7,992 nucleotides of DNA from an uncultured delta proteobacterium (GTDB taxonomy: Bacteria; Myxococcota_A; Bradymonadia; REDH01), in contig CAIWGR010000129.1 of assembly GCA_903912275.1 (NCBI GenBank), forward strand, positions 1 through 7,992, written 5' to 3'. Positions 1 to 6,483 of this stretch are shown here, piece by piece. Position 1 is the stretch's first letter. Each line of letters begins with the position of its first letter. The notes beneath the pieces were generated by a model. That model was not told the DNA's origin. It made no database searches and saw only the letters and a program-made list of their open reading frames with translations. A program made the position numbers and the translations under genes.

Positions 1-292
1 CATCGAGCGTCATGACGGGGGTCCGCGTAGCGTGGCTACGGCCGGAGACCGCGATGACGCGGTGGAGTCCCTCTGCGGCCGGCTCCCAATCATGGTGGAT
101 GGTCACCGAGGCGCGGAAGAAGGCCTCTCCGTGCGGCGCGGAGATGAGGACCGCGCGGGCCTCGGCGGTTCGCGGCCTGAGCAGGCGCAGGTCGTCACAG
201 CCGCAGTTGTTGCAGGCGCGGACGACCGATCCGATGTTGATGGGGTCCTGCGGTTCATAGAGCAGGACGGCGACTTGGGGGGAGGCTGTCAC
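1..292 (-). CDS. SpoU-family (TrmJ-like) RNA 2'-O-methyltransferase, N-terminal part, runs off the window
   Basis: This is the first 97 codons of a gene whose 3' end lies beyond coordinate 1; no stop codon occurs in this frame. The translation carries the SPOUT/SpoU motif 1 signature EPQDPINIGSVVRACNN at residues 13-29, with the conserved Asn19 and the Arg25 that is catalytic in this family, followed by the typical LRLLRP strand. Residues 78-96 (RVIAVSGRS, then TPVM) resemble the TrmJ segment reading roughly GTSAR...P. Family members transfer a methyl group from S-adenosylmethionine to a ribose 2'-OH in tRNA or rRNA; the substrate here cannot be told. GTG at 290-292 is the first start after the ftsZ stop and the only sensible one, as the ftsZ TAG sits in the same frame four codons upstream. 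No strong Shine-Dalgarno precedes it, so translation is probably coupled to ftsZ. Cys27, Cys30 and Cys32 form a small cysteine cluster of unknown meaning. Confidence 0.85.
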   Translation of the reverse strand, partial: MTASPQVAVLLYEPQDPINIGSVVRACNNCGCDDLRLLRPRTAEARAVLISAPHGEAFFRASVTIHHDWEPAAEGLHRVIAVSGRSHATRTPVMTLD

Positions 293-301
293 CGGGCGGC
301 G

Positions 302-1660
302 CTACTTCTTGCCAGAGTAGTCGCGACCACGGAGGACGACACCCAACTCCTGATCGTCCTGCACCGTCGCCTCTGCGAAGAGGGCGCGGAGCGCAGCGTC
401 ATCGGCGACCGCCTGGGTGGGGGCGGTGACGCGGGCGATGCGGGGCGAGGCCGGGAGCGGCTGGGCCGAGAAGACCTGGGCAGATACCTGCTGGGGCGCC
501 ATCTCGGAGCGGGGCGCGCGGTGCAACGGCGGGGGCTGAACGGCGGGTGCGGCCTGGGCCACGGCGGCGAACTGGCCCGAGGCGGGCGCCATCTCGCTCT
601 GGTTCAGGGTGCGCTGCGGGCCGGTATCGGCGACGCCGGTCGCAGGGGTCGCAGGCTGGGTGACGGTGGCAAGACGGGTGGGTGTGCCGGTCACGATCTC
701 GGGGCGGTCGAAGCCGGTGGCGATGACGGTGACCTTGATCTCGTCCTCCATGGACTCGTCGATGACCGCGCCAAAGATGATGTTGGCCTCGGGGTCGGCG
801 GCATTGTTGATGATCTCGGCTGCAGCGTTCACTTCGTGGATGCCGAGGTTGAGACCGCCGGTGACATTGATGAGGACGCCGGTGGCGCCATCGATGGAGG
901 CGCCCTCAAGGAGCGGGCTCGAGATGGCGATGGAGGCTGCCTCGGTTGCGCGACCGGGGCCGGAGGCGCGGCCGGTGCCCATGAGCGCAAGGCCCATGTT
1001 GCTCATGACGGAGCGGACGTCGGCGAAGTCGACGTTGATGTAGCCGCCGACCGCGATGAGGTCGGAGATGCCCTGCACGGCATTGAGGAGCACCGCGTCG
1101 ACCTGCTGGAAGGCCTCAAGCAGCGTTGCGTTGGCGCCGACGGTGGAGAGGAGCCGGTAGTTGGGGACGACGATGAGGGTGTCGACCTCCTTCCGGAGCG
1201 CCGTGAGCCCTTCGGCCGCAGCGCGTGCGCGTCGATTGCCTTCGAACTGGAAGGGCTTGGTGACGACGCCGACAGTCAGCGCGCCGAGCTCGCGAGCGAT
1301 GCGGGCGACAACGGGGGCTGCGCCTGTGCCGGTGCCTCCGCCCATGCCGGCGGTCACGAAGACCATGTCGGAGCCTTCGAGCGCGGCGCGGATCTGGGCC
1401 TCATCGGCGAGCGCGGCCTCGCGGCCAACGTTGGGATTGGCACCTGCGCCAAGGCCCTTGGTGAGGTCGGCACCGAGCTGAATCTTCACGGGGGCGAGGT
1501 TGCGCTCGAGCGCCTGCATGTCGGTGTTGGCCGCGATGAAATCGATGCCCTCGAGACCGGCAGCGATCATGGTGTTCAGCGCGTTTCCGCCACCTCCGCC
1601 TACGCCGAAGACCTTGAGACGGGCACCACGATTGGACGGCTTCTCATCGAACATGAACAT
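302..1660 (-). CDS. ftsZ: Cell division protein FtsZ (tubulin-like GTPase)
   Basis: FtsZ polymerises with GTP into the cytoplasmic Z-ring that organises septal wall synthesis. The 452-residue product has all hallmark motifs: the nucleotide-binding [11 protein letters not shown] at 19-29, NTD at 45-47, the tubulin signature GGGTGTG at 107-113, and the T7-loop NVDFAD at 209-214 that completes the GTPase site of the next subunit (Asn209, Asp211, Asp214). The globular core ends near residue 320. A Pro/Ala/Gln-rich linker follows (about 322-420), then a tail ending [16 protein letters not shown]. The usual C-terminal peptide (D-IPAFLR-like) is not present in standard form; only Leu-Arg at 443-444 line up. 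The ATG at 1658-1660 was chosen because GAGAGG lies 6 nt upstream and the protein then begins MFMFDE; the longer frame back to 1753 adds 31 unrelated residues. A 453-nt leader separates it from ftsA, so it probably has its own promoter. The stop is TAG. Confidence 0.98.
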   Translation of the reverse strand: MFMFDEKPSNRGARLKVFGVGGGGGNALNTMIAAGLEGIDFIAANTDMQALERNLAPVKIQLGADLTKGLGAGANPNVGREAALADEAQIRAALEGSDMVFVTAGMGGGTGTGAAPVVARIARELGALTVGVVTKPFQFEGNRRARAAAEGLTALRKEVDTLIVVPNYRLLSTVGANATLLEAFQQVDAVLLNAVQGISDLIAVGGYINVDFADVRSVMSNMGLALMGTGRASGPGRATEAASIAISSPLLEGASIDGATGVLINVTGGLNLGIHEVNAAAEIINNAADPEANIIFGAVIDESMEDEIKVTVIATGFDRPEIVTGTPTRLATVTQPATPATGVADTGPQRTLNQSEMAPASGQFAAVAQAAPAVQPPPLHRAPRSEMAPQQVSAQVFSAQPLPASPRIARVTAPTQAVADDAALRALFAEATVQDDQELGVVLRGRDYSGKK

Positions 1661-1666
1661 CGAAAA

Positions 1667-1672
1667 CCTCTC
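1667..1672 (-). promoter_or_regulatory. Ribosome binding site of ftsZ
   Basis: GAGAGG on the minus strand ends 6 nt before the ATG at 1660. It decides the ftsZ start over a longer in-frame option at 1753 and over the second ATG two codons downstream. Confidence 0.7.
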
Positions 1673-1848
1673 GGTCGGCAGACAGGAATGGCAGTGTGGG
1701 GACGGCGGTCTCCGCGGCGCGATGCAGCCTGCGGCACAAGTCAAGGGGGACAAACGAGGGGCAAATCAAGGGGCCGGAGCCATGCAAACAGTCGCCGAGC
1801 ACGACACGAACCCCGCCGGGGCGCCTGCCGAAGAGGCCCGTCCACTTG

Positions 1849-1862
1849 GTTGCTTTTGCAAC
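1849..1862. repeat. Inverted repeat GTTGC-TTTT-GCAAC
   Basis: A perfect 5-bp inverted repeat around a four-T spacer (AAAA on the minus strand). It lies 187 nt upstream of the ftsZ start. It could be an operator half-site pair or a small hairpin in the ftsZ leader; no U-tract follows on the minus strand. Confidence 0.5.
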
Positions 1863-1943
1863 ACTTTCACCCGAGCCGCGGCGGCGTGTACCACCGCAAA
1901 GATCGAGCGACAACGAAGAAAAACGGGGCCTTTGGTGCTCGTC

Positions 1944-1966
1944 TGCCCGCTCAGTCGATGCGGGCA
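1944..1966. repeat. Inverted repeat TGCCCGC / GCGGGCA with 9-nt loop
   Basis: A perfect 7-bp stem, six of its pairs G-C, around the loop at 1951-1959. On the minus strand it would form a stable hairpin in an ftsZ leader transcript if transcription starts upstream. No run of U follows on the minus strand, so it is not a standard intrinsic terminator. CAAAAG directly abuts and overlaps its right arm (1965-1970). Confidence 0.55.
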
Positions 1967-1988
1967 AAAGATCCAACTCTTTGATTCA

Positions 1989-2006
1989 GCGATCCTTTTG
2001 GATCGC
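1989..2006. repeat. Inverted repeat GCGATCC-TTTT-GGATCGC
   Basis: A perfect 7-bp inverted repeat with a 4-nt spacer, the best palindrome in the window. It shares the C-TTTT-G core with the repeat at 1849-1862. On the minus strand it reads GCGATCC-AAAA-GGATCGC and is preceded by AGGAGG that overlaps its left arm, although no start codon sits at a suitable distance. It could be a regulator binding site or an RNA hairpin. Confidence 0.6.
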
Positions 2007-2088
2007 CTCCTGCGGGAACAACGGAAGACCTCTCGATGGATGCCCGGACAGCGGGTCGCGGGACGGGGTTGGGAGTATTCTTTTGGAC

Positions 2089-2105
2089 GGCGCCGGGGCC
2101 GCGCC
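2089..2105. repeat. GC-rich inverted repeat just after the ftsA stop
   Basis: GGCGC and GCGCC flank a 7-nt loop, starting 8 nt downstream of the ftsA TGA on the minus strand. Position suggests a weak transcription end or mRNA 3' stabiliser. The sequence after it on the minus strand (GTCCAAAAG) has no U-tract, so a true intrinsic terminator is not supported. Confidence 0.3.
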
Positions 2106-2113
2106 AGAGGAAA

Positions 2114-3331
2114 TCAGAAGAGCCAGTTGAGGAGCTGTCGAACCCGGGCGCCGAGCGTCCGGGCATTCTCCGCGTCCGGGTCGTAGAGGTGGCTCGCATC
2201 GCTCTCGCAGAGCATCTGAAGCGCGCCGGTTGCAGCCGCATACTCGGGGTTGCGGACTAGGTCTGAGATGCCGCTCACACTGTGCGGATGGCCGATGCGA
2301 ACGAGACCCCCGAGGACCTGGTGCGCGACCTCGTCGATGTGGGGAAGCGCCGCCGCACCGCCTGTCAGCACCGTGCCGGCCTTGACCATGTCGCTGTACC
2401 CGGAGAGTTCGAGTTCACGGCGCACGACGCGGAGGATCTCGAAGACATGTGGCTCGAGGATGCTCGCAACGAACGAGGTGGTGACGGCAATCTGGCCGCG
2501 CCCGCGGGAGGGCACCTGGACGCCGTTCTCGTTGCTGCCGGCGGCGACCGAGGCGACGCCGTACTCCGTCTTCACCCGCTCCGCGACACCGGTGGTGAAG
2601 GGGCCTGCGACCGCCAGCGAGTCTGTCATGGCGCGGCCGCCTTCGGGGATGGTCGCGTTGCGAACGAGGACGCCGCCAGCCCAGATGGCAATCTTGGTGG
2701 TGTCGGCGCCGAACGAGACGAGGACGACGCCGAGATCGCGCTCGGCAGGGTCGAGTACGCTGAAGCCGGAGGCGTGCACCTCCTGGACGATGCGGAGGAT
2801 TTCCACGTTGCACTTCGAGACAGCGCGCCGGACGCAGTCGAGGTCGACCGCCGGCGCGGTGATGTTGTAGCCGCGCAGGCGGAGCGATGAGGCGGTCATG
2901 TCGACCGGGTTGTCGATGCCGCCCTGGTCGTCGACGACGAACTCATGGACCTCGGTGTGCATCACGGCGTCGGCCGAGCCGGCTGGCATCTGGCGGGCCA
3001 CACGCATGATCTGCGCCACATCGGACTGCGTTACCTTCTTGCCCTTGATGGGGAGCTCCACCTCGACGCTGCTTCCGCGTTTGGCGCGCGGAGAGATGGT
3101 GACGACCACGCGGCTCACCGCCTGACCCGCCGAGAACTGGGCCTCGTCGAGCGCCTGGCGGACCGCCTTGCCGAGGGCCTCGATATCGACGACCTTGCCA
3201 TCGTGGAGGCCACGGGTTGGGGCCTTGCCCGCTCCCTTGACCTCGACGGCCTCGCCCGTGACGCGCGCGACGACAGCCTTGATGGACTGATGTCCGATGT
3301 CGATAGAACCTACAACCCGAATGTCGCTCAT
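2114..3331 (-). CDS. ftsA: Cell division protein FtsA (actin-like membrane anchor of FtsZ)
   Basis: FtsA is an actin-fold protein that tethers FtsZ polymers to the inner membrane and recruits later divisome proteins. The 405-residue product is close to the usual length of about 420. It has a phosphate-1 loop SIDIGHQSIKAV at 9-20, a 1C (SHS2) domain at roughly 85-160, a phosphate-2 region at about 201-222, the adenosine motif VLTGGAAALP at 321-330, and a C-terminal amphipathic helix LGARVRQLLNWLF at 393-405, which is the expected membrane-targeting sequence. The phosphate-2 segment is unusual: SFGADTTK (206-213) replaces the family's DIGGGTTD-like consensus, losing both acidic residues and the glycine run. 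The reading frame around it is intact. The start ATG at 3329-3331 has GGAG 7 nt upstream. It sits 23 nt after ftsQ, so the two are probably co-transcribed. Confidence 0.96.
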   Translation of the reverse strand: MSDIRVVGSIDIGHQSIKAVVARVTGEAVEVKGAGKAPTRGLHDGKVVDIEALGKAVRQALDEAQFSAGQAVSRVVVTISPRAKRGSSVEVELPIKGKKVTQSDVAQIMRVARQMPAGSADAVMHTEVHEFVVDDQGGIDNPVDMTASSLRLRGYNITAPAVDLDCVRRAVSKCNVEILRIVQEVHASGFSVLDPAERDLGVVLVSFGADTTKIAIWAGGVLVRNATIPEGGRAMTDSLAVAGPFTTGVAERVKTEYGVASVAAGSNENGVQVPSRGRGQIAVTTSFVASILEPHVFEILRVVRRELELSGYSDMVKAGTVLTGGAAALPHIDEVAHQVLGGLVRIGHPHSVSGISDLVRNPEYAAATGALQMLCESDASHLYDPDAENARTLGARVRQLLNWLF

Positions 3332-3354
3332 CTGCTTGCTCCGCGTTCGCTGTT

Positions 3355-4311
3355 TCAGTTCTTGTCGGTGACAGGCGTCTCTATCGACGCGACCTGCCGG
3401 GCTCGGAAGACCACCTGCTGGAGGCTGTCGCCGTCGAGCATGAGGTAGTCGGGCGTCTCATGCCGCGCGTCGAGCTGGGCGAAGGCCTCGGTCAGTCTCG
3501 CGAGACGCTCGGGCAGGCGGTCGTCGCGGAGACGGACCTCGGTTCCGGTCGAGAGCAGGAGCCGGAAGGAGTTGCCCGTTGCGGCCTGCACCTCCGCGAC
3601 CTTGAACCGCTTGCCGAGTTCGCTGCCTTCGAAGCCAAGAAGGACCGCACGCGCTCGGAGCCATGCAGCGCGATCGATGCGGATTCCGCCCTCGCTCTCC
3701 TTGTCGAAGCCGACGAAGAGCGGGCCTGCGAGGCCGTCAGCGGGTGTCCAGCGGCGGATGGGCTCGCCACCGCTGTCCATCAGGTAGAGTTCTCCGGCGG
3801 AGACGACGCCCGCAAGCTCGGCCTCCTGAACGGCGATGACGACACGCCCGTGGAGCGATACGTCGACGGCCGCACTCTTGACCCAGGGCAAGGTCTCGAT
3901 GCTCGCCTGCATCTCCTCCGCCCGCAGTGTCAGCACGCTCCGAGGATGCTCGAGGCCGGCAGCCCGCTCGACAGCCATCCGGTCGACCTGCTTGAGCCCC
4001 GTCACCTCGACCTCGCGAACGAGAAAGAAGCGCGACTCAAAGGCCTCATCGGCCACGACGAAGACCGCGGCCGGGATGAGCAGTGCTCCGAGGAGGCCGG
4101 CCGCCATCTTGGCGATTTCGACCGCTCTGAGCCGGGTTGGCCCCGGCGCTTGACGGCTCTTGTCGACCACGAGCCGACGCGGGCCCGCAACACCCGGCTT
4201 GCGCGCACGAACCACCGGCCTCGCCGGCGTCGGGACGGCGCCGGACTCACCCGCACCGTCGGCGCCCGAAGTGTCATCGGAAAGAACGCGAAGACGCTCA
4301 CGTGTGGTCAT
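3355..4311 (-). CDS. ftsQ: Cell division protein FtsQ
   Basis: FtsQ is a bitopic inner-membrane protein that joins the FtsL-FtsB pair and links the cytoplasmic ring to periplasmic wall synthesis. The 318-residue product has a long, Arg/Pro-rich cytoplasmic part (1-64), one membrane segment at about 68-88 (MAAGLLGALLIPAAVFVVA), a POTRA domain at about 95-165 (VREVEVTGL to the end of the VVIAVQEAE strand), and a C-terminal FtsQ domain at about 168-305. It is somewhat longer than the E. coli protein (276), mostly from the cytoplasmic tail of about 65 residues. The start is well set: AAGGAGG lies 6 nt before the ATG, within the 3' end of ddl, and the ATG overlaps the ddl TGA (ATGA, 4308-4311), implying translational coupling. 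Sequence conservation of FtsQ is low in general, so the call rests on architecture plus position between ddl and ftsA. Confidence 0.92.
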   Translation of the reverse strand: MTTRERLRVLSDDTSGADGAGESGAVPTPARPVVRARKPGVAGPRRLVVDKSRQAPGPTRLRAVEIAKMAAGLLGALLIPAAVFVVADEAFESRFFLVREVEVTGLKQVDRMAVERAAGLEHPRSVLTLRAEEMQASIETLPWVKSAAVDVSLHGRVVIAVQEAELAGVVSAGELYLMDSGGEPIRRWTPADGLAGPLFVGFDKESEGGIRIDRAAWLRARAVLLGFEGSELGKRFKVAEVQAATGNSFRLLLSTGTEVRLRDDRLPERLARLTEAFAQLDARHETPDYLMLDGDSLQQVVFRARQVASIETPVTDKN

Positions 4312-5249
4312 GACTGGCCTCCTTGGCCGAGGGCTGCTGCGTCGGTGGTAGCCGACTCGAGCATGGCGACTGCAAATGCGGGGAAGGGGATGCCGATGCC
4401 GGCGGCGACCTTCGGGACGAGGCTGGTGGCGGTCATGCCGGGCACCGTGTTGACCTCGAGGACAAAGGGGGCGCCGTCGTGCCGGAGCATCACATCGACG
4501 CGGGCGACACCGCGGCAGCCGACCGCTGCATAGGAGCGCTCAGCGACATCGCGGACGCTGGCGGCGAGCGCCTCGTCGAGCGGCGCGGGGAAGAGGTAGC
4601 GGGTGTCGCCGCGCTGGTACTTCGCGTCGAAGTTGTAGAACTCCTCGGCGGGCATCACCTCGATGATGCCCATCGCCCTGCCCTGCTGGATGGCGACGGT
4701 GAGTTCGCGACCGACGATCTGCTCCTCCACCAGCACAGCGCCACGGGCTGCGCGGCAGGCGGCGACGGCTGCGGGCCACTCGGCGGCGCTCTTCACCAAC
4801 GAGATGCCGACCGAACTGCCGTCGAGCGACGGCTTCACCACGCAGGGCAGGCCGAGCGCGGGGAGCGCGTCGCCCTTCGCCTCTGTCCAGACCTCCCAGG
4901 CGGGGGTTGGGATGTTGTGGGCGACCAGCACCTGCTTGGTGCGGAGCTTGTCCATCGCGAGTGCCGAGGCCAAGACGCCGGAGCCTGTGTAGGGGACGCC
5001 CATCCATTCGAGCAGTCCCTGCAGCGCGCCATCCTCTCCGAGGTGGCCGTGCAGCGCTACCAGCACCACATCGGGACGGGCCTCGATGAGGGCGCCGATG
5101 GTGGCGCGGGTGACATCGATGAGCTGCGGGGCAAGACCGGCCTCGGTGAGCGCATTCGCCAGCGCCAGTCCCGTGCGCAGGCTGATCTCCCGCTCCGAAC
5201 TCTCACCGCCATAGGCGACAAAGACCCGCTTTCCGTTCCAACGACTCAT
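4308..5249 (-). CDS. ddl: D-alanine--D-alanine ligase
   Basis: This cytoplasmic ATP-grasp ligase makes the D-Ala-D-Ala dipeptide that MurF adds to the peptidoglycan precursor. The 313-residue product (E. coli DdlB has 306) shows AYGGESSEREISLRTG at 12-27, ALHGHLGEDG at 65-74, VKPSLDGSSVG at 138-148, FYNFDAKY at 204-211, and LEVNTVPGMT at 264-273. By alignment with DdlB, the triad Glu15/Ser150/Tyr216 corresponds to Glu19, Ser145 and Tyr211. The retained Tyr211 fits a D-Ala-D-Ala rather than a D-Ala-D-Lac ligase. Arg250, Asp252, Glu265 and Asn267 match the substrate and metal ligands. The ATG at 5247-5249 was chosen because AGGGAG sits 8 nt upstream and conserved sequence begins at once; a longer frame to 5417 would overlap murG and adds 56 residues without similarity. 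A 112-nt gap separates it from murG. Confidence 0.97.
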   Translation of the reverse strand: MSRWNGKRVFVAYGGESSEREISLRTGLALANALTEAGLAPQLIDVTRATIGALIEARPDVVLVALHGHLGEDGALQGLLEWMGVPYTGSGVLASALAMDKLRTKQVLVAHNIPTPAWEVWTEAKGDALPALGLPCVVKPSLDGSSVGISLVKSAAEWPAAVAACRAARGAVLVEEQIVGRELTVAIQQGRAMGIIEVMPAEEFYNFDAKYQRGDTRYLFPAPLDEALAASVRDVAERSYAAVGCRGVARVDVMLRHDGAPFVLEVNTVPGMTATSLVPKVAAGIGIPFPAFAVAMLESATTDAAALGQGGQS

Positions 5250-5257
5250 GGCGTCTG

Positions 5258-5263
5258 CTCCCT
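5258..5263 (-). promoter_or_regulatory. Ribosome binding site of ddl
   Basis: AGGGAG on the minus strand ends 8 nt before the ATG at 5249. It supports the short form of Ddl over the upstream in-frame start at 5417, which would lie inside murG. Confidence 0.65.
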
Positions 5264-5361
5264 GTTCGGACGGATGGACCGCCCCTCTGACCTGTCGATC
5301 TTCGACTGCTGCAGCGTATGACACTCTCGGACCCCGCAGGATCGCGCGCAACTTTCCACCC

Positions 5362-6483
5362 TCATGGCTGCTCCGTTGCCGGCAGGCCGATGGCGCTGAG
5401 GATGGCGCGGGCGACATCGCGGGCTGCCTCCGGCCGACCGAGCGTGCGGGCGTTCACACCCATGGCCACGAGCGCAGAACGGTCTTCGACAAGCACCCGC
5501 AATTGCGCGGCGAAGGCCGCCGGATCTGCGAGCAGCGCGGCATCGGTGACCATCAGGCCGCCACCGGCGTCTACGACGGCGCGGGCGTTGTGGGTCTGGT
5601 GATCGTCCGCCGCGGCGGGAAATGGCAGATAGACGGCCGGCAATCCGATGGCGGTCAGCTCTGAGATGGTGGTCGCACCGGCGCGACAGACAACCAGGTC
5701 GGTCTGCGCATAGGTCGCAGCCATCCCGTCCACATAGGCGACCACGGTGGCCTCAGCGCCGGCAGCCTCGTATGCACGCCGCACCTTGTCTGCGGCGCCG
5801 CTGCCGGAGACATGGGTGATGGCAAGCTGCACGCCCTGCTGCCGTAGCAGCCCGAAGACCTGCGGCAGCCCCTCGTTGAGGGAGCGGGCCCCCTGGCTTC
5901 CTCCGACAACCAGGAGCCGGAGCGGACCGTCGGGCGCAGGTGTTACCCCGCGGGTGGCGACATCGAGCACGGCGCCACGGAGCGGGTTACCGGCCACCTC
6001 GACCCGTCCCGCTGGGAAGTAGGCAGCGGCCTGCGCGAAGGTGGCAAAGATGCGGCGGCAGAAGCGTGCCAAGAAGCGGTTTGTGCGGCCGGGGATCGCA
6101 TTCTGTTCGAGCAGGAAAACGGGGCAGCCGAGGAGCGCGCCGATGAGGCAGGGCGGGCCCGCCACATAGCCGCCGAGGCCGACCACGGCTGCGGGGCGAT
6201 AGCGCGCGAAGAGTTGCACCACGCGCACCGCAGCGAGAGGGAGTTTGGCCAGGCTCGAGAGCCGCTTCATGCCGCTGGTGCCCTTGAGGAAGCCGAGCGT
6301 GAGCGGCTCGAAGGGGTGTCCGGCCGCCGGGACAACGCGGGCCTCCATGCGGTCGCTTGAACCCACCCAGACGATGCGCACCTCGGGCCGGAGCGCGACC
6401 AATGCCTCGGCGAGCGCGAGCCCGGGATAGACGTGGCCGCCCGTACCGCCGCCCGCCAGCATGATGGTTGCAGACTTGGCCAT
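5362..6483 (-). CDS. murG: UDP-GlcNAc:lipid I N-acetylglucosaminyltransferase MurG
   Basis: MurG is a peripheral inner-membrane GT-B glycosyltransferase that adds GlcNAc from UDP-GlcNAc to lipid I, giving lipid II. The 373-residue product (E. coli has 355) carries GGGTGGHVYPGLA at 11-23 with His17, GGYVAGPP at 104-111, EQN at 126-128, GNPLR at 165-169, VVGGSQGARS at 192-201, the UDP-binding RAGATTISEL at 267-276 with Glu275 at the ribose-binding position, and LPFPAAADDHQTHNA at 286-300. All the main motifs are intact. The ATG at 6481-6483 directly follows the ftsW TAG, and GGAGG lies 9 nt upstream within ftsW, so translation is probably coupled. ftsW and murG share a reading frame, with only that TAG between them. 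Unlike in E. coli, murC does not follow; instead there is a 112-nt gap and then ddl. Confidence 0.98.
   Translation of the reverse strand: MAKSATIMLAGGGTGGHVYPGLALAEALVALRPEVRIVWVGSSDRMEARVVPAAGHPFEPLTLGFLKGTSGMKRLSSLAKLPLAAVRVVQLFARYRPAAVVGLGGYVAGPPCLIGALLGCPVFLLEQNAIPGRTNRFLARFCRRIFATFAQAAAYFPAGRVEVAGNPLRGAVLDVATRGVTPAPDGPLRLLVVGGSQGARSLNEGLPQVFGLLRQQGVQLAITHVSGSGAADKVRRAYEAAGAEATVVAYVDGMAATYAQTDLVVCRAGATTISELTAIGLPAVYLPFPAAADDHQTHNARAVVDAGGGLMVTDAALLADPAAFAAQLRVLVEDRSALVAMGVNARTLGRPEAARDVARAILSAIGLPATEQP

Larger units (their letters stand above)
1661..2113. other. 453-nt intergenic region between ftsA and ftsZ, probable ftsZ leader and control region
   Basis: No convincing gene lies here. 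Open frames crossing it on either strand have low-complexity translations without recognisable motifs, and they extend into ftsA or ftsZ. It is less GC-rich in patches than the flanking genes and contains several short inverted repeats with AAAA/TTTT loops (listed separately), plus a recurring CAAAAG/CTTTTG core. Because every other junction in the window is at most 112 nt, this region is the likeliest place for an ftsZ promoter and its control sites. I see no clear -35/-10 pair and no terminator with a U-tract. Confidence 0.7.

Noticed and set aside
1661..1753. N-terminal extension of FtsZ by 31 residues
   Set aside because: The extension is Cys/Pro/His-rich and unlike any FtsZ N-terminus. 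The start at 1660 has a ribosome binding site and begins as usual.
1885..1913. Possible minus-strand sigma-70-like promoter TTGTCG, 17 nt, TACACG
   Set aside because: Spacing is ideal, but only about 7 of 12 consensus bases match and the -10 is poor. It is the best pair I found, not enough to call.
1644..1976. A 110-codon minus-strand frame in the ftsA-ftsZ spacer
   Set aside because: It overlaps the ftsZ start, shows no recognisable motif and has a composition like random GC-rich sequence.
32..1984. A 650-codon open frame on the plus strand, the longest frame in the window
   Set aside because: It is antisense to ftsZ. Its translation is a Gly/Asp/Arg/Ala/Val-rich shadow typical of GC-rich codon position bias, with no recognisable motif.
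4615..4640. Possible D-Ala-D-Lac specificity of Ddl from a Phe in the FYNFDAKY loop
   Set aside because: By alignment with E. coli DdlB, the specificity Tyr216 corresponds to the last Tyr (211), which is kept; the Phe is at the Tyr212 position, which does not set specificity.
5250..5361. Promoter or murC remnant in the murG-ddl gap
   Set aside because: No acceptable -35/-10 pair was seen (only CATACG as a weak -10), and no frame in the gap resembles MurC.
5250..5417. N-terminal extension of Ddl by 56 residues
   Set aside because: It would overlap murG and has no similarity to ligases. A ribosome binding site and conserved sequence mark the start at 5249.
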